Below are positions 27,594 through 39,400 of a stretch of 64,000 nt of DNA, piece by piece. Numbering within the stretch: the stretch's first letter is position 1; each line of letters opens with the position of its first letter. Source of the stretch: an uncultured Bacteroidota bacterium (GTDB lineage Bacteria > Bacteroidota > Bacteroidia > AKYH767-A > 2013-40CM-41-45); NCBI GenBank assembly GCA_937871435.1, contig CALMQM010000026.1:34027-98026 (forward strand), written 5' to 3'. The notes under the pieces were generated by a model. It did not search any database, was not told the DNA's origin, and saw nothing but the letters and a program-made list of their open reading frames with translations. The translations under genes were made by a program, and so were the position numbers.

Positions 27594-28374
27594 AAAATTC
27601 GATTCGTATAGGATCCATCATTTTTAAACCAAGCAGCAATGCTGCTGAATCATGGTTTAGAGCGATTTCTAAAAATCCTTGTCGGTTAAAAATTGCAACA
27701 ATTTCCCCGATTTCTACTTCATGATAATGTGCACTGATCTTATTGATATCATATAGCTGCTTTCGCAAAAAGATCGTAAAATCTCTATTTCTTCTTTCCC
27801 GTTCAAAAAGCTCTTTATCAACATTCACAATCACATTACCGAAAGAATCAATATACAATATCGTTGCCCGAATACTGTCACTGTCAACAGTTGGTTGCGC
27901 CAGATAACTTTGATGCACTGATGGATGAGCTTCACCCAGCTCGGAAATTTTTGCCCCTTTTACCAAGGCTATCAAGGAATTCATCAGGATTGTCGATTGT
28001 TCTTCTTCCGAACAATTTACTGGCAGTACAATGCGGACAATTTCCATTGAAGTTTCACCAAGCAGCAAAGAAAATATTCCGCTGTCCTGACCTACAAAAT
28101 AGTGATCATTCGCAGATACTATCAACAAATCCGTATTCTGAGATTTTTGAGTGGAATCCGCCGCGTTCAATCCAATATAGTGAATGGTTCCTTTTGGAAA
28201 CCGCTTAAAAACACTCTTAAGAATAAATGATGCCTGAAGTATATTAAAATGTTCAACGTCATGCGTAACATCAATCAGCTGAATTTCCTGATATAGCCCG
28301 ATAAGTTCACCCTTGAATGCGGCAACATAATGATCTCTCAATCCCCAATCCGTAGTTAATGTCAGTAATGCCAT
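27583..28374 (-). CDS. S-adenosyl-L-methionine hydrolase (SAM hydroxide adenosyltransferase, DUF62)
   Basis: 263 residues. TLTTDWGLRDHYVAAFKG at the N-terminus, the histidine-containing loop IDVTHDVEHFNI, VGQDSGIFSLL and the C-terminal SFGNVIVNV match the SAM hydrolase/fluorinase/chlorinase family. Housekeeping members hydrolyse SAM to adenosine and methionine; nothing here suggests halogenation. The usual PDNG segment is QDSG in this protein. A TACTTTTG element lies 52 bp upstream; the ABM gene is downstream in the same transcript. Confidence 0.88.
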   Translation of the reverse strand: MALLTLTTDWGLRDHYVAAFKGELIGLYQEIQLIDVTHDVEHFNILQASFILKSVFKRFPKGTIHYIGLNAADSTQKSQNTDLLIVSANDHYFVGQDSGIFSLLLGETSMEIVRIVLPVNCSEEEQSTILMNSLIALVKGAKISELGEAHPSVHQSYLAQPTVDSDSIRATILYIDSFGNVIVNVDKELFERERRNRDFTIFLRKQLYDINKISAHYHEVEIGEIVAIFNRQGFLEIALNHDSAALLLGLKMMDPIRIEFYDR

Positions 28375-28426
28375 TGTGCCAATCGCTCAAACGTGCTGTG
28401 TTGATAACTTGTATTTTCAGCAGAGC

Positions 28427-28434
28427 CAAAAGTA
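28427..28434 (-). promoter_or_regulatory. Candidate promoter -7 element (TACTTTTG) for the SAM hydrolase-ABM pair
   Basis: Exact TAnnTTTG match on the minus strand 52 bp upstream of the ATG at 28374. No clear -33 element. Confidence 0.4.
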
Positions 28435-28541
28435 ACGAGTTTTAGGTAGTATTGAAACGTCGTATCTAAAGGGCTATTCACAATTCAGTGTTATTAGCCA
28501 AATGGATTTTTTATTGATGTCTAACCCTAAACCTAAAAGCC

Positions 28542-29480
28542 TTGAGTGAAGTAATAATTCCTATCGATACCTTCAATCCTGTAGAATTTTTCGGAGTGAA
28601 TGACAGTAATCTGGAAGTTATCCGACGCAATTTCCCCGAATTGAAACTGGTAGCCAGGGGAAATGAAATAAAAGTGATTGGAGATGAAAAAAACATTCAT
28701 CTTTTTAGTGAAAAAATAAACCGACTTATACAGCATTATCAAAAATTCGGCAGTCTTACACCTGATAATGTGGAGCATTTTCTGGCCGATAAAAACGGTA
28801 AAGATGGCACGCCGCCGGCTCCGCCTACAGATGTACTTGTTTTCGGCCAGAACGGAATCATGGTCCGGGCACGTACCGCCAACCAGAAGAAAATGGTTGA
28901 AAGCTCGGAGAAAAATGACATCGTTTTCGCCATTGGTCCGGCCGGAACCGGTAAGACATATACTGCAGTAGCTCTTGCAGTTCGGGCTTTAAAAAACAGA
29001 GAGATAAAAAGAATCATTCTGACCCGTCCCGCAGTTGAAGCCGGAGAAAATCTTGGTTTTCTTCCAGGCGATCTGAAGGAAAAAATTGATCCTTATTTGC
29101 GACCTTTGTATGACGCATTGTATGATATGATTCAAGGCGAGAAGGTGAAGAACTATGTGGAAAATGGAATCATTGAAGTTGCTCCGTTGGCTTTCATGCG
29201 CGGACGAACTCTCGATAACGCGTTTGTCATTCTCGATGAAGCTCAAAATGCAACTGAAAGTCAGTTGAAAATGTTCCTTACACGTATGGGTCCTTCTGCT
29301 AAATTTATTGTTACCGGTGATGTGACTCAAATTGACCTTCCACGGAATCAACCATCAGGATTGATTCAGGCAATAAAAATTCTCTCCAATATCAAAGGCG
29401 TGGATTTTATTTACCTCGATTCTCAGGATGTCGTTCGACATAAACTCGTAAAAGAAATTATTGAAGCTTACAATAAATAA
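28542..29480 (+). CDS. PhoH family ATPase
   Basis: 312 residues starting at TTG 28542; no in-frame ATG precedes the conserved [11 protein letters not shown]. Walker A is GPAGTGKT (132-139) and Walker B is VILDEAQN (229-236), followed by [10 protein letters not shown]. PhoH proteins are RNA-linked ATPases of uncertain role, often near rRNA-maturation genes; here the partner is purC, 8 bp downstream. A 10-codon frame opening at ATG 28517 runs across the TTG and stops at 28549 in another frame. Confidence 0.93.
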   Translation: MSEVIIPIDTFNPVEFFGVNDSNLEVIRRNFPELKLVARGNEIKVIGDEKNIHLFSEKINRLIQHYQKFGSLTPDNVEHFLADKNGKDGTPPAPPTDVLVFGQNGIMVRARTANQKKMVESSEKNDIVFAIGPAGTGKTYTAVALAVRALKNREIKRIILTRPAVEAGENLGFLPGDLKEKIDPYLRPLYDALYDMIQGEKVKNYVENGIIEVAPLAFMRGRTLDNAFVILDEAQNATESQLKMFLTRMGPSAKFIVTGDVTQIDLPRNQPSGLIQAIKILSNIKGVDFIYLDSQDVVRHKLVKEIIEAYNK

Positions 29481-29488
29481 AGTTTGTA

Positions 29489-30460
29489 ATGAATACTACC
29501 ATGAATACTGTGTCGGATGCTATCCGGGAAACAAATTTTCAATTCAAAGGACAAACTTCTTTCTACAAAGGAAAAGTAAGAGATGTCTACACGATTGAAA
29601 ATAAATTCATGGTGATGGTGGTGAGCGACAGAATTTCAGCCTTTGATGTAGTACTGCCAAGAGCCATTCCTTTCAAAGGACAAGTGCTGAATGAAATTGC
29701 TGCTTACATGTTGCGATCTACCGCTGATGTTGTGCCTAATTGGGTTCTGGATGTGCCGGATCCCAATGTGACGATAGGAAAGATGTGCACTCCGTTTAAA
29801 GTTGAAATGGTGATACGAGGATATTTATCCGGACATGCATGGAGGGAATACCAGAGCGGAAAGAGAGTGTTGTGCGGTGTGCGTATGCCGGATGGTATGA
29901 GGGAAAACGATAAGTTTCCGAATCCGATCATTACCCCAACAACAAAAGCTTCCTTCGGTCATGACATGGATATTTCCGCTGAAGAAATTATTTCGAAAGG
30001 AATTGTTTCGGAAAAAGATTATGAGCAACTGGAAAAATACACCCATGCAGTGTATCAGCGTGGAACCGAGATGGCTGCTAAAAGGGGATTGATATTAGTA
30101 GATACGAAATATGAATTTGGAAAATTTGATGATGAAATTTTTCTCATCGATGAAATTCATACCCCTGATTCTTCCAGATACTTTTACGCGGAGGGTTATA
30201 AGGAAAGACAACAAAGGGGAGAAGCTCAAAAGCAATTGTCAAAAGAATTCGTAAGACAATGGCTGATTGAAAATAATTTCCAGGGAAAAGAAGGACAGGT
30301 TGTACCCGAAATGCCGGATAACTGGGTGGATCAAATTTCTCGCAGATACATTGAACTGTATGAAAAATTAATCGGACAGGAGTTTGTTCGCCAGGATACA
30401 TCCAATCAACTGGATCGTATCGAACAGAACATCACGACCGCTTTGTCAAAATTAAACTGA
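29489..30460 (+). CDS. purC: Phosphoribosylaminoimidazole-succinocarboxamide synthase
   Basis: 323 residues. Conserved SAICAR synthetase features are [44 protein letters not shown] and [26 protein letters not shown] (shown here as landmarks). It joins aspartate to CAIR in purine synthesis. It is longer than the ~240-residue enterobacterial form and resembles the ~310-residue form with C-terminal extension. In-frame ATGs at 29489 and 29501 are both possible starts. It follows phoH by 8 bp and ends 2 bp from the convergent lipoprotein gene. Confidence 0.96.
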   Translation: MNTTMNTVSDAIRETNFQFKGQTSFYKGKVRDVYTIENKFMVMVVSDRISAFDVVLPRAIPFKGQVLNEIAAYMLRSTADVVPNWVLDVPDPNVTIGKMCTPFKVEMVIRGYLSGHAWREYQSGKRVLCGVRMPDGMRENDKFPNPIITPTTKASFGHDMDISAEEIISKGIVSEKDYEQLEKYTHAVYQRGTEMAAKRGLILVDTKYEFGKFDDEIFLIDEIHTPDSSRYFYAEGYKERQQRGEAQKQLSKEFVRQWLIENNFQGKEGQVVPEMPDNWVDQISRRYIELYEKLIGQEFVRQDTSNQLDRIEQNITTALSKLN

Positions 30461-30462
30461 CA

Positions 30463-31857
30463 CTAAGGATTTTTCAGTCCGCTAAGAATTTCCTGAAAAT
30501 CAGCTCTACTTCTCAACGCTGCAAAGTCGGCTTCGTTTTCTATTTTACTCCTCCTGTTAATTCCTAACTGCACTGACTTTTTGATTGATGCAATCGCCAG
30601 ATCAGGTTGATTCTTTTTTGAAAGCAGGCAAGCTTCAAGAAACGGCTGTTCAGAATTTTCCGGATCAGCAATTCCGTACACAGCAATTGCTTTCTCAGCA
30701 CCCGCTAAATTTTCCTGCTTTAATCCATTGGAAGAAAAAGAATAGGCTGCCAGAGAAATAAAACCAAGTAAACGTTGATCACTGGCATTCTCTTTATTTC
30801 CCTTTAATCTTTTTACTTCGGATTCCCACCAGGTCAAAGGTGCAGCTTCAAATGCCTGGACATATTGTTGTTTTCGCATATTCTCATCGGCAACAAGCTT
30901 TTCTTCTTCTTTTTTTCTTTTGATCAGAATTGGATTTTTTTCAAGTTCTGCAAGTTCTTTTTTGCATTCAGTTTCCACGCTGTTTCCATGATTGAAAGCA
31001 CACATTTGCTTCAGAGTTTTTTCACGAACCAAAACATCCTTACTTTTCAATTTGCTTTTCTGAATATCGAGGTATTTTTCACAGAGATTCTTTTTGATCT
31101 GTGAAGAAACAGTTGCAGATGACAGTTGCGTCCAGATAAATGCGAGCTCGAAAGTGGAAGAGTCAGGCCATTCGTGTTTCCCATTCCATTCATCAAGTGC
31201 ATGAAGAATGGAAAGATTATCCAATGAAACATCAAATCCTTCCACTTCGGTAAAATTCATATCATTTATTCCTGCAAAACCAAGTGCAGGCGGAAGAGTC
31301 TGGATATTCCCCGCCGGGAAAGCAGCTCCGCAATATACTACTGAACACATTTCAGGATGCATTGAAGCCGCAGCCAACGCGGCTTTAGCGCCACCACTGA
31401 AACCTGCGACAGATATATTCTGTGAACTTGCTTTGAATCTCAAAATGGCATCATTGCTCATTGAACCGGCAATTGCATTGCTCTGATCGAAGTTCATTCC
31501 GTTTTCAGAAGTATTGGAACCGATAAGAATTACATTGTATTTTTCTGCTAAGCCCTTATACTTTGAAACAGGTAATGAACCATCGGCATGCGGATCAAAA
31601 AATAACAGAGCGGGCAGTTGAGCCTTTTCATTCCAGGAGGAGGGAAGGTATACTGAAATTAATTGATTGCCTGCTGAACTTGAAATTGAAGGGTAAAATG
31701 AATTGGCTTTCCAAACCTCTTGTGTTGTTGCTCCCGGAGTCACTGATTTTTTTTCCTGATTTTTTTCATGACGATCTGAACATCCCGAAAGAAGAAAAAC
31801 AAAGAACAGAACTTGAATAAGAGGTAATCTGTTCAACGGTACAAAGAATGAATTCAT
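30463..31857 (-). CDS. Lipoprotein with alpha/beta-hydrolase (esterase-like) domain and helical C-terminal half
   Basis: 464 residues. Signal peptide with lipobox (FLLSG before C26). The segment LPALLFFDPHADGSLPVSKY and the nucleophile elbow SVAGFSGGAKAA suggest a dienelactone-hydrolase or esterase-type fold at about 50-230. The second half is helical and charged with TPR-like character, ending in a motif similar to ENEADFAALRSRADFQEIL, which also occurs at the end of TPR-containing hydrolases. A catalytic acid and histidine are not clear, so activity is uncertain. No neighbour suggests a substrate. Confidence 0.65.
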   Translation of the reverse strand: MNSFFVPLNRLPLIQVLFFVFLLSGCSDRHEKNQEKKSVTPGATTQEVWKANSFYPSISSSAGNQLISVYLPSSWNEKAQLPALLFFDPHADGSLPVSKYKGLAEKYNVILIGSNTSENGMNFDQSNAIAGSMSNDAILRFKASSQNISVAGFSGGAKAALAAASMHPEMCSVVYCGAAFPAGNIQTLPPALGFAGINDMNFTEVEGFDVSLDNLSILHALDEWNGKHEWPDSSTFELAFIWTQLSSATVSSQIKKNLCEKYLDIQKSKLKSKDVLVREKTLKQMCAFNHGNSVETECKKELAELEKNPILIKRKKEEEKLVADENMRKQQYVQAFEAAPLTWWESEVKRLKGNKENASDQRLLGFISLAAYSFSSNGLKQENLAGAEKAIAVYGIADPENSEQPFLEACLLSKKNQPDLAIASIKKSVQLGINRRSKIENEADFAALRSRADFQEILSGLKNP

Positions 31858-32093
31858 GAAATTTTGTTTTTCTAATAATATCCTTTTTTCACTATTAATT
31901 GTAAAGAGTTGATGTAAAGATACGTATCATCCTCTTTGAAACATTGATTTGTTTGATTAGAAAGATGCATTCTCCAAAAATCAGTACTGTTCTTACTGAA
32001 TGACATTCATTTCTCCTGAATTATTTTTTCTAATTCATTTTTTCTGATGAAAGAAAGTGATTCAGATCAAAGTTTTCATTTTTCGATTCCCGA

Positions 32094-33302
32094 ATGTATT
32101 CCTTTCTTTGTCGAATGAGAGAAGATGCCCTCGTGCGAAGGATTCATGAGTTGACACAATCCTATACTTTTCAGGAGCCACTGGCGAGGTATCTGAAAAA
32201 CTATTTTTCAGAACACCGGAATATGGGCGCCCGCGACAGACGGGAGACCCGCGAATGGATGTATAATTATTACCGCTTGGGGAATGTTTTATCCAATGAA
32301 GACTTCAATACACGCCTCTGCATTGCTAATTTTTTATGTAGCGACAAATCGTATCCGTCTCTTGAGGTTTTATTGAGTCAGTCAGGAACATTGGATGTAT
32401 CATTTGTTGAAAAGAATTTGGATGAAAAAATCAACTACGTTCGTTCTCTTTTTCCTGCTTTCAATTTGGAAGACATTTTTCCTTTTCTAAATGAAGTGAG
32501 TAAGAGATTGAACAAACAAGCTTTGTTGCACAGTTATTTTACTCAACCCTTTGTTTGGATAAGGGTACGACGAAAGTATTTGCAGGATGTAAAAGATGAA
32601 TTGATTGAAAAATCAATTTCATTTTTTGAAACCACAGAACAAACCCTGGCATTGGCTTTCAGAAACAGTTCTGCCTTGAATACTTTGCATGCATTTGAAA
32701 AAGGGTGGTTTGAAATTCAGGATTTAAATTCCCAGAAGACTGGAAATTTCTTTTTTGCGAAAGAAGGTGAAAAGTGGTGGGATGCCTGCGCAGCATCAGG
32801 AGGGAAAAGTCTCCTGCTGAAAGACATTGAGCCGGGAGTGGATCTGTTGGCGACAGATAACCGGGAAACAATTTTGAATAACCTGAGATTGAGGATGGCC
32901 CGGGCTGGTGTCGGTGGGTTCAGAGTAGAAGTGTTGGATTTATTGCATGAGAATGGCTTAAAAACAGGCGCATTATTCGATGGAATTATTGCGGATGTTC
33001 CCTGCAGTGGATCAGGTACTTGGACCAGAACGCCGGAAAATTTGAAAAGCTTTAATTCTGATTTACTCTCAGGACACTTTGTACCTCTGCAGCGTAAAAT
33101 TGTATCAAACCTTACAGTTTCGCTAAAAAAATCTGGCACCCTCGTTTATATCACATGTTCCATTTTTGAGAAAGAAAATGAAGGGAATATTGCCTTTTTT
33201 GAACAAAAATTGGGTCTTCGGACCGAAGCTTTTCAATATTTGGAAGGATCTGAAACAGGTTCGGATACATTGTTTGTAGCAAGGCTCAAAAAGAAAGCTT
33301 GA
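32094..33302 (+). CDS. RsmB/NOP2-family rRNA (cytosine-C5) methyltransferase
   Basis: 402 residues; an in-frame ATG at 32115 is an alternative start. The N-terminal NusB-like helical region (ARYLKNYFSEHRNMGARDRR) is followed by a SAM-dependent Rossmann fold. Motif I is degenerate (WWDACAASGGKSLLL), motif IV is DVPCSGSGTW with one catalytic cysteine, and motif VI is YITCSIFEKENEGN with the other. This two-cysteine arrangement defines m5C methyltransferases. The exact rRNA position cannot be assigned. It stands alone, 129 bp before the giant SPOR gene. Confidence 0.9.
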   Translation: MYSFLCRMREDALVRRIHELTQSYTFQEPLARYLKNYFSEHRNMGARDRRETREWMYNYYRLGNVLSNEDFNTRLCIANFLCSDKSYPSLEVLLSQSGTLDVSFVEKNLDEKINYVRSLFPAFNLEDIFPFLNEVSKRLNKQALLHSYFTQPFVWIRVRRKYLQDVKDELIEKSISFFETTEQTLALAFRNSSALNTLHAFEKGWFEIQDLNSQKTGNFFFAKEGEKWWDACAASGGKSLLLKDIEPGVDLLATDNRETILNNLRLRMARAGVGGFRVEVLDLLHENGLKTGALFDGIIADVPCSGSGTWTRTPENLKSFNSDLLSGHFVPLQRKIVSNLTVSLKKSGTLVYITCSIFEKENEGNIAFFEQKLGLRTEAFQYLEGSETGSDTLFVARLKKKA

Positions 33303-33431
33303 ATTTCGCTTGAAATTTTGATTTCAACTTAGAGAAATCGCTATTTTCTTTCCAAAAAACGGGATTTATCAGAAACTAAAGCTATTAGAAATAGTATAAA
33401 AAGAAATAGCACAGTATTTCTTGTAAGTCAA

Positions 33432-36400
33432 ATGATTACCAGAACAAAAGTTTGGATTTTTCTTGTTTCGATTTTTATCAGTGCCACTGCTTTGGCTCAA
33501 ACCAATGCTGTGTCAGAAAGTGATCTGAAGAAGAAAGCGGATAAGTCGTACAGCGACGGAGAATATGACGCGGCAATGCCTTTGTATTCGCAGCTACTGA
33601 GTTTGTATCCTAAGGATGCAAGCTACAACTATCGTTATGGAGTCTGCGTGATGCAGGCAGGAAAAGAAAAAGTCAATGCAGTTAGTTTTTTAGAATTTGC
33701 ATCTACACAACCCAATACTGATGCAGATGTTTGGTATTACCTCGGTAAAGGCTATATGCTTGCAGGAAATTTTCAGGGAGCACAAAAGAGTTTGGAAAAG
33801 TTCAAACAAACCGGTTCATCTGCTAAAGTAAAAAAGCTTGAAACAGATTTGTTGATTTCAAATTGTTCTAATGCAGAGGAGTTGATGAAATCAAGAAGAA
33901 ATGTTGCTGTGATCGATGCGAAAGAAGTGAGCAGAACAAACTTCTACGCTGCATTTGATTTTTCAGATGCAAATGGTAAAATGTTGCCCACCGCAGAAAA
34001 ATTTCTGACCGGAACAGACAAAGATCTTCAGATCTATCCAACCATGTTTTTGTCGAAGGATGGACAGATTCTTTATTATTCAAGTTATGGTAAAAACAGT
34101 TTAGGCGGGAAAGACATTTACCTCCGTAGAAAAATGACAAACGGAGATTGGGCTGAAGCAGAAAATCTCGGATCAACAGTAAACACCGCCGAAAACGAAG
34201 ATTATCCTGTACTCGATAAGGATGGAAGAACATTGTATTTCAGCAGTCGCGGGCATAACAGCATCGGCGGTTATGATTTGTACAAAACGCAATTTGATCT
34301 GAATACAGGAAAATGGTCAACACCTCAGAATCTTGGAATTCCTATAAACACGGTTGATGATGATTTCTTGTACTTGCCTACATTGAAAGGTGAAAAAGCA
34401 ACCTATGCAACTGAACTGGATGCACCTTCAGGTAAAATAATTATTCGTACAATCGATGTAGGTGATGTAAGCAATGACTTAGTCTCTATCAGCGGTACAT
34501 ATTTTTCTTTGGATCAGGTAACCAGAAGAGATGCACGGGTAACTGTTTTACGAACCAGTGATCATGGCATAATTACAAGTGTACGAACTGACCCACGCAC
34601 CGGTCGATATGATTTGGTATTAGAACCCGGCATGGAATACACACTTGTTGTAGAAGGAGGTAGTTACCTTCCTCACGCGGAAAATTTTACTTTACCTGTC
34701 ATGCCAGGTGCAAGTTTACGTCAGGAAGTCAAGCTGAATAAAACAAAGGAAAAAGAAGAAATGACTTTGGTAAATTTCTTCACACCACTTGCTGCTTCAG
34801 GAAATCAGGCTCTTGCCACGTCTGATGTTCCTACTGAAACTATTTCCAAATCATATGATCTTAGTAGCAAAGACAGCAGTGATTTGATTCCTGTTAAAAT
34901 TGAGAATGATGTTGTTTATGTAGCTGCACCTACATCTAAAACTGCAGCTCCCGGTGATCAGACTTCTATTTCCAGCACAAATCAAACACAGGAAAATGTC
35001 ACTTCCCGACAATCAAATGCTGATAATTCAACTATCACACAACCGGAAGATACAACAGAGAATTTAGCCGATGCAGGAAAAAATAAAAAAGAGAAATACG
35101 ATCCGTATCTGGAAAAACCTCTGACTGCTGATGAGTTGAAACAAAAGGAAGATGAGGAAACCCGGACAAAAGAAATTGTTCTGGAAGAAAAAGGAAAAAT
35201 TCAGGAGGTGGATGTCAATGTAAGCAATGACGAATTGGCGAAAATGGCTTTTGATGATGCACGTTCAATAGAAACAGAGTCGATTGCTTTAAAAAATGAA
35301 GCAGCTTCACTCAGAAGCCAAGCTGTATCAAAAGACAGTCTTTCCGGAGTTCTGAAGTTGGAATCAGATCAGATGAAAGTGAAGGATCCGGATAAGTCAC
35401 AAGCGCTGTTGACGCAATCGGAGGAGAGTCATAGCGAAGCCGAACAACTGGCACATCAGGCTTCTTTACTGGAAGAACAATCATCACAAAAAGCTACTGA
35501 AGCAAAACTTGCCCTTGAAGATGCCAAACAGATTGTGCTTGCTGCCTCTGAAAAGAAATCACTTGCAGCTTCCGGTTCTCCTAAAAAGGGTAGTGTAAAA
35601 TCAAACACAACCGGAGGAAATCAAACGGCTGAGACTGTAAAGCCTGCTTCCGGAGGAGAAGTTACGCCATCTCAGGATTCTAATGCATCCGGACTCACAA
35701 ACGCGAAGAATGCTGCTGCAGATGAAAGTCAAAATTCACCATCGAAAAGCAATGATGCAAATTTAGCAGTCAATCAGAATTCTAATCAGGATTCAAAAAA
35801 TGAGCTGAATCAAAACCTTCCGAAAACAGAATCCACCGAAGTGGCTGATGGCAAAGTGAATACCGGGAATTCAAATCCGGCAGGAGAAAATTCTCAAAGA
35901 GCTGCAAATTCAAATTTGAATGCTGAAAATAAAAATGTTTCAAAAGAACAGAATACCGGAAATGGTGTGAGTGATACTCCGGCGCAAAAACGGAACGAAG
36001 ATAGATCTGTACAAAGTAATTCGGATCAATCTGTTGAAAGTTCAAATCCGGCTTTGGCAACAAAAGAGAAAACATCAGATCAGTCAGCCAAATCAAATGT
36101 ACAGACTTCTGAACAACCTACACAGAATGCCGAGCCTGCATCTGCAAATAAAAGTGAACCAGTTAATCAAAATGAGTTAGCGGCAAATGAAAAAAAATCA
36201 GATGCTGAAAAAAATATCGGCGCTTCACCTCTGAACGACAATAAAACAGGTGAGGAGAAAAATCAGGTAGAGAATTCAAAAACAACTTCCGGAGACAATA
36301 GCATTAAAACTGCTATCAATACTGAACAGATTGCGAGTTCAACAAAAAAGAATAACAGTGAAATATCAGGTACAGCAGCTCAGGAAAAAGAAAGTGCCTC

Positions 36401-39400
36401 TGGAATAAATGAATCCGAAATAAAAAACTCGGAAGCTCCTGCACAATCTGCACAAGAAATTGAATCTGCCAGAAAATCAGATAGACAGAATTCCGGTGAA
36501 CAAGAGAATCTTGCTCTGAATAATTCTGCTGAGCCTTTAAAAACCAGTAGTGTTCCTGTCCGCACAAATTCCACTTTTTCCGGAACATTAACCGAAGCAG
36601 GTGTGAATATGATTCCGAATCTGAAACAGGAGGCATTGACAGCATACAAAGGTTATGAAGACAATATTGTTCAATCTAAAAAGCTTGCAGCGCAATCTGA
36701 AAAATTGCAAATACGTGTAGCGGGAATGAAAATATCTCCGATGCGCGACAGTTTAATTGTTGTTTCAAACGATTTAAGTCACGAATCAATTAAAAACTGG
36801 CAGGAAGCTCAAAAGCAATTGAAGGAAGCGAAACAAATAGATCCGGATGTAGATCAAAAAGTTCAGGAGTATAAATCAAGTCCTGCATATACTTTGAACA
36901 CAAATTCAAATCTTGCATCAAATACAAACCCGGTTTCAACTCAAGCAAGCAAAAATAGTCATTCTGCTTCTTCAGGTACAGAGAAAGCAAATACTATTTC
37001 CGGCTCTGATGTGAATACAGTAAATAAAGAATCGGCGGTTCAAGACAATAGTGTGGTACAAAATGCTGACAGCAGAAGTTCTGTTCCGGCAGCACAACAA
37101 AACAGTGGAATTTCATCTTCTCCTTTGAGTCAGGAATCAAAAGATCAAGCTCAAAATGATGGAACTGTAAGTGGAAATGTTCCTCAACAAACTATTGATC
37201 GTAACAACACAAATAAATCAGGAGGTAATCTGACTGAGAAAACAAGTCCGGCTCCAAAAAATTCTGATGTAACAAAAGGAGCAGAAATCAAATCTCAACC
37301 TACGGAAAATACAAGTACTGCATCCGATAATATTACATCAGTTAAGAATGAAAATCTGAATTCAGAAAATGAAGGAAATAGTTCTGTTCAAAGCAGTCAG
37401 GCAAATGGACAGAATCCCGCAACCAATACGAATGATAATCCATCCAATTCTTCTACCACAGAAAATTTGGCTTCAACAAAATCAAAAACAGGTGATGAAT
37501 CTGCTACTCAGCCTTTAGCTGAGAATTCTGCTTCGATAAAAACGAAGGATGAGAATGTTACTCCTGCAAATCCGCCAGCAATAAAGAGCGAGGAGACTAA
37601 CCGTCAGAACCCTGTTGTTACTAATGAAACTAATAAATCTGAAATTCAACCAGCGAATGAAAACAACAAGACTGAGTTGAATCCTTCCAATAATGGATTG
37701 AGTCAGGCGAAAACCGAAAAGAACGATGGAAGCAACAAAGTTGAAAGTGGAAATTCAGGTTCCGGCAAAGCGAATCCTGTACCATCCAATTCAGGAAATG
37801 CTGATCAGTCGAAGCCCGGACTTGCGAATAATTCAACCCCTGTAAAAGTGGATGTAAGCACATCACAGCAAGGTTCATCTGCTACATCACCTGCAGGAGA
37901 AAAAACTTCAACACCGGCAAATGTTAATCCGGATGTAAATTCTAATCCGGCTAAAATTCAGTCAAGCGGAAACGAAAACCTGACCGCTAATTCGAAGAAA
38001 GAAAATAGTTCGGGAAATATCAATGATAATCCGGAAATAAAATCACAGCCTCTTCCTGAGCAATTGGATACTACGAAAGAGGAATATCCGCGTTATATAA
38101 AAATCCAGAAAGATATTAATGCAGCTCAGGTGGAAACCATCAACATTTTTGCTTCAGCGATTAACCTGAACAAAATTGCGGTTGAACAGAAACAAAAGCA
38201 ATTGGATTTGCTGGATGAAGCGGATAGAACACCTGATCCAGACAAGAAAAATAAACTGTTGAAGGAAGCAGAAAAACTGAGGAAGTCATCTCTGAAAAAT
38301 GAAGCTGATTCAAAAATTAAATTTACTGAAGCTCAGCAAAAGACTTCAGAAGTAAAAGTGTTGACCTGGCAAATGGAATCCGTGAAGAGCAAATTGGTTC
38401 TTCCTTCTGCTCAACCTGATCAGTCTGCTTCGAAGCAGGATAGTCAGACATCACCTGTTGCTGTGAATACCAATCCATCAGTTCAAAGTATTCCGACAAC
38501 TGAAGCTCCTGCGCAATCTCAACCAACAACAAGTGTTGCATCTAAAGAAGCAGAAAGCAATCCATTTGTTGCAGCAAGTCAGCCTGCTGTATTGTTAAGT
38601 GCTGAAGAAAAAGAAACGATGGCAGCATCTGTTTTTAGTAAGAGTCCTGAGCCTGTATATTCAGATACTAAACCCATTCCAATTAATCCTGCTTTGCCGG
38701 AAGGTTTAGTGTTTAAAGTACAGGTGGGAGCTTTCCACAAACCGATTCCTAACGAAACGTTTAAAAATCTGCAGCCTGTCTCGGGTGAAAACACAAGACC
38801 GGGTTGGATAAGGTATTGCGTAGGAATGTTCAAGACTTTTGAACCTGCCAATGTGGTCAAAAAAGACCTTCGCAAGAATGGATTTAAGGATGCATTTGTT
38901 GTTGCTTACTTCAATGGAAATCGCATTTCATTGGGAGAAGCTTATGCTATTCTCAACAAGCCGGGAACTGATTTGAGGGGAGTATATGCACAGGAGAATT
39001 CCAGAGAAATGGCCATGTTGAACGATATGAATATTCACGATGATCATTCCGGAACGCCGGTTCGTGATGAGGATGCAAGACAATTTTATGGAGCCGATTT
39101 CAATAAATATGCAAGATTAACAGAAGGTACAGGAGCATCTGAAGATAATGTTAACAATGCAGGAACTGTTGCAGATGCAAGTATCCCCGGTGGAATTGTG
39201 TATGCGGTTCAGGTAGGTGTATACAGAACATCAACACCACCATCCTTGCTTACTTCACTTCAGCCATTGTATACTGAGCCTATTAACAAAGGATTGTTCC
39301 GCTATACGAATGGCAGATATTCATTCTATTCTGAAGCAGATTCTGCAAAAAGAATTGCTGTGAATACGGGAGTAAAAGATGCATTCATCATTGTATTTAA

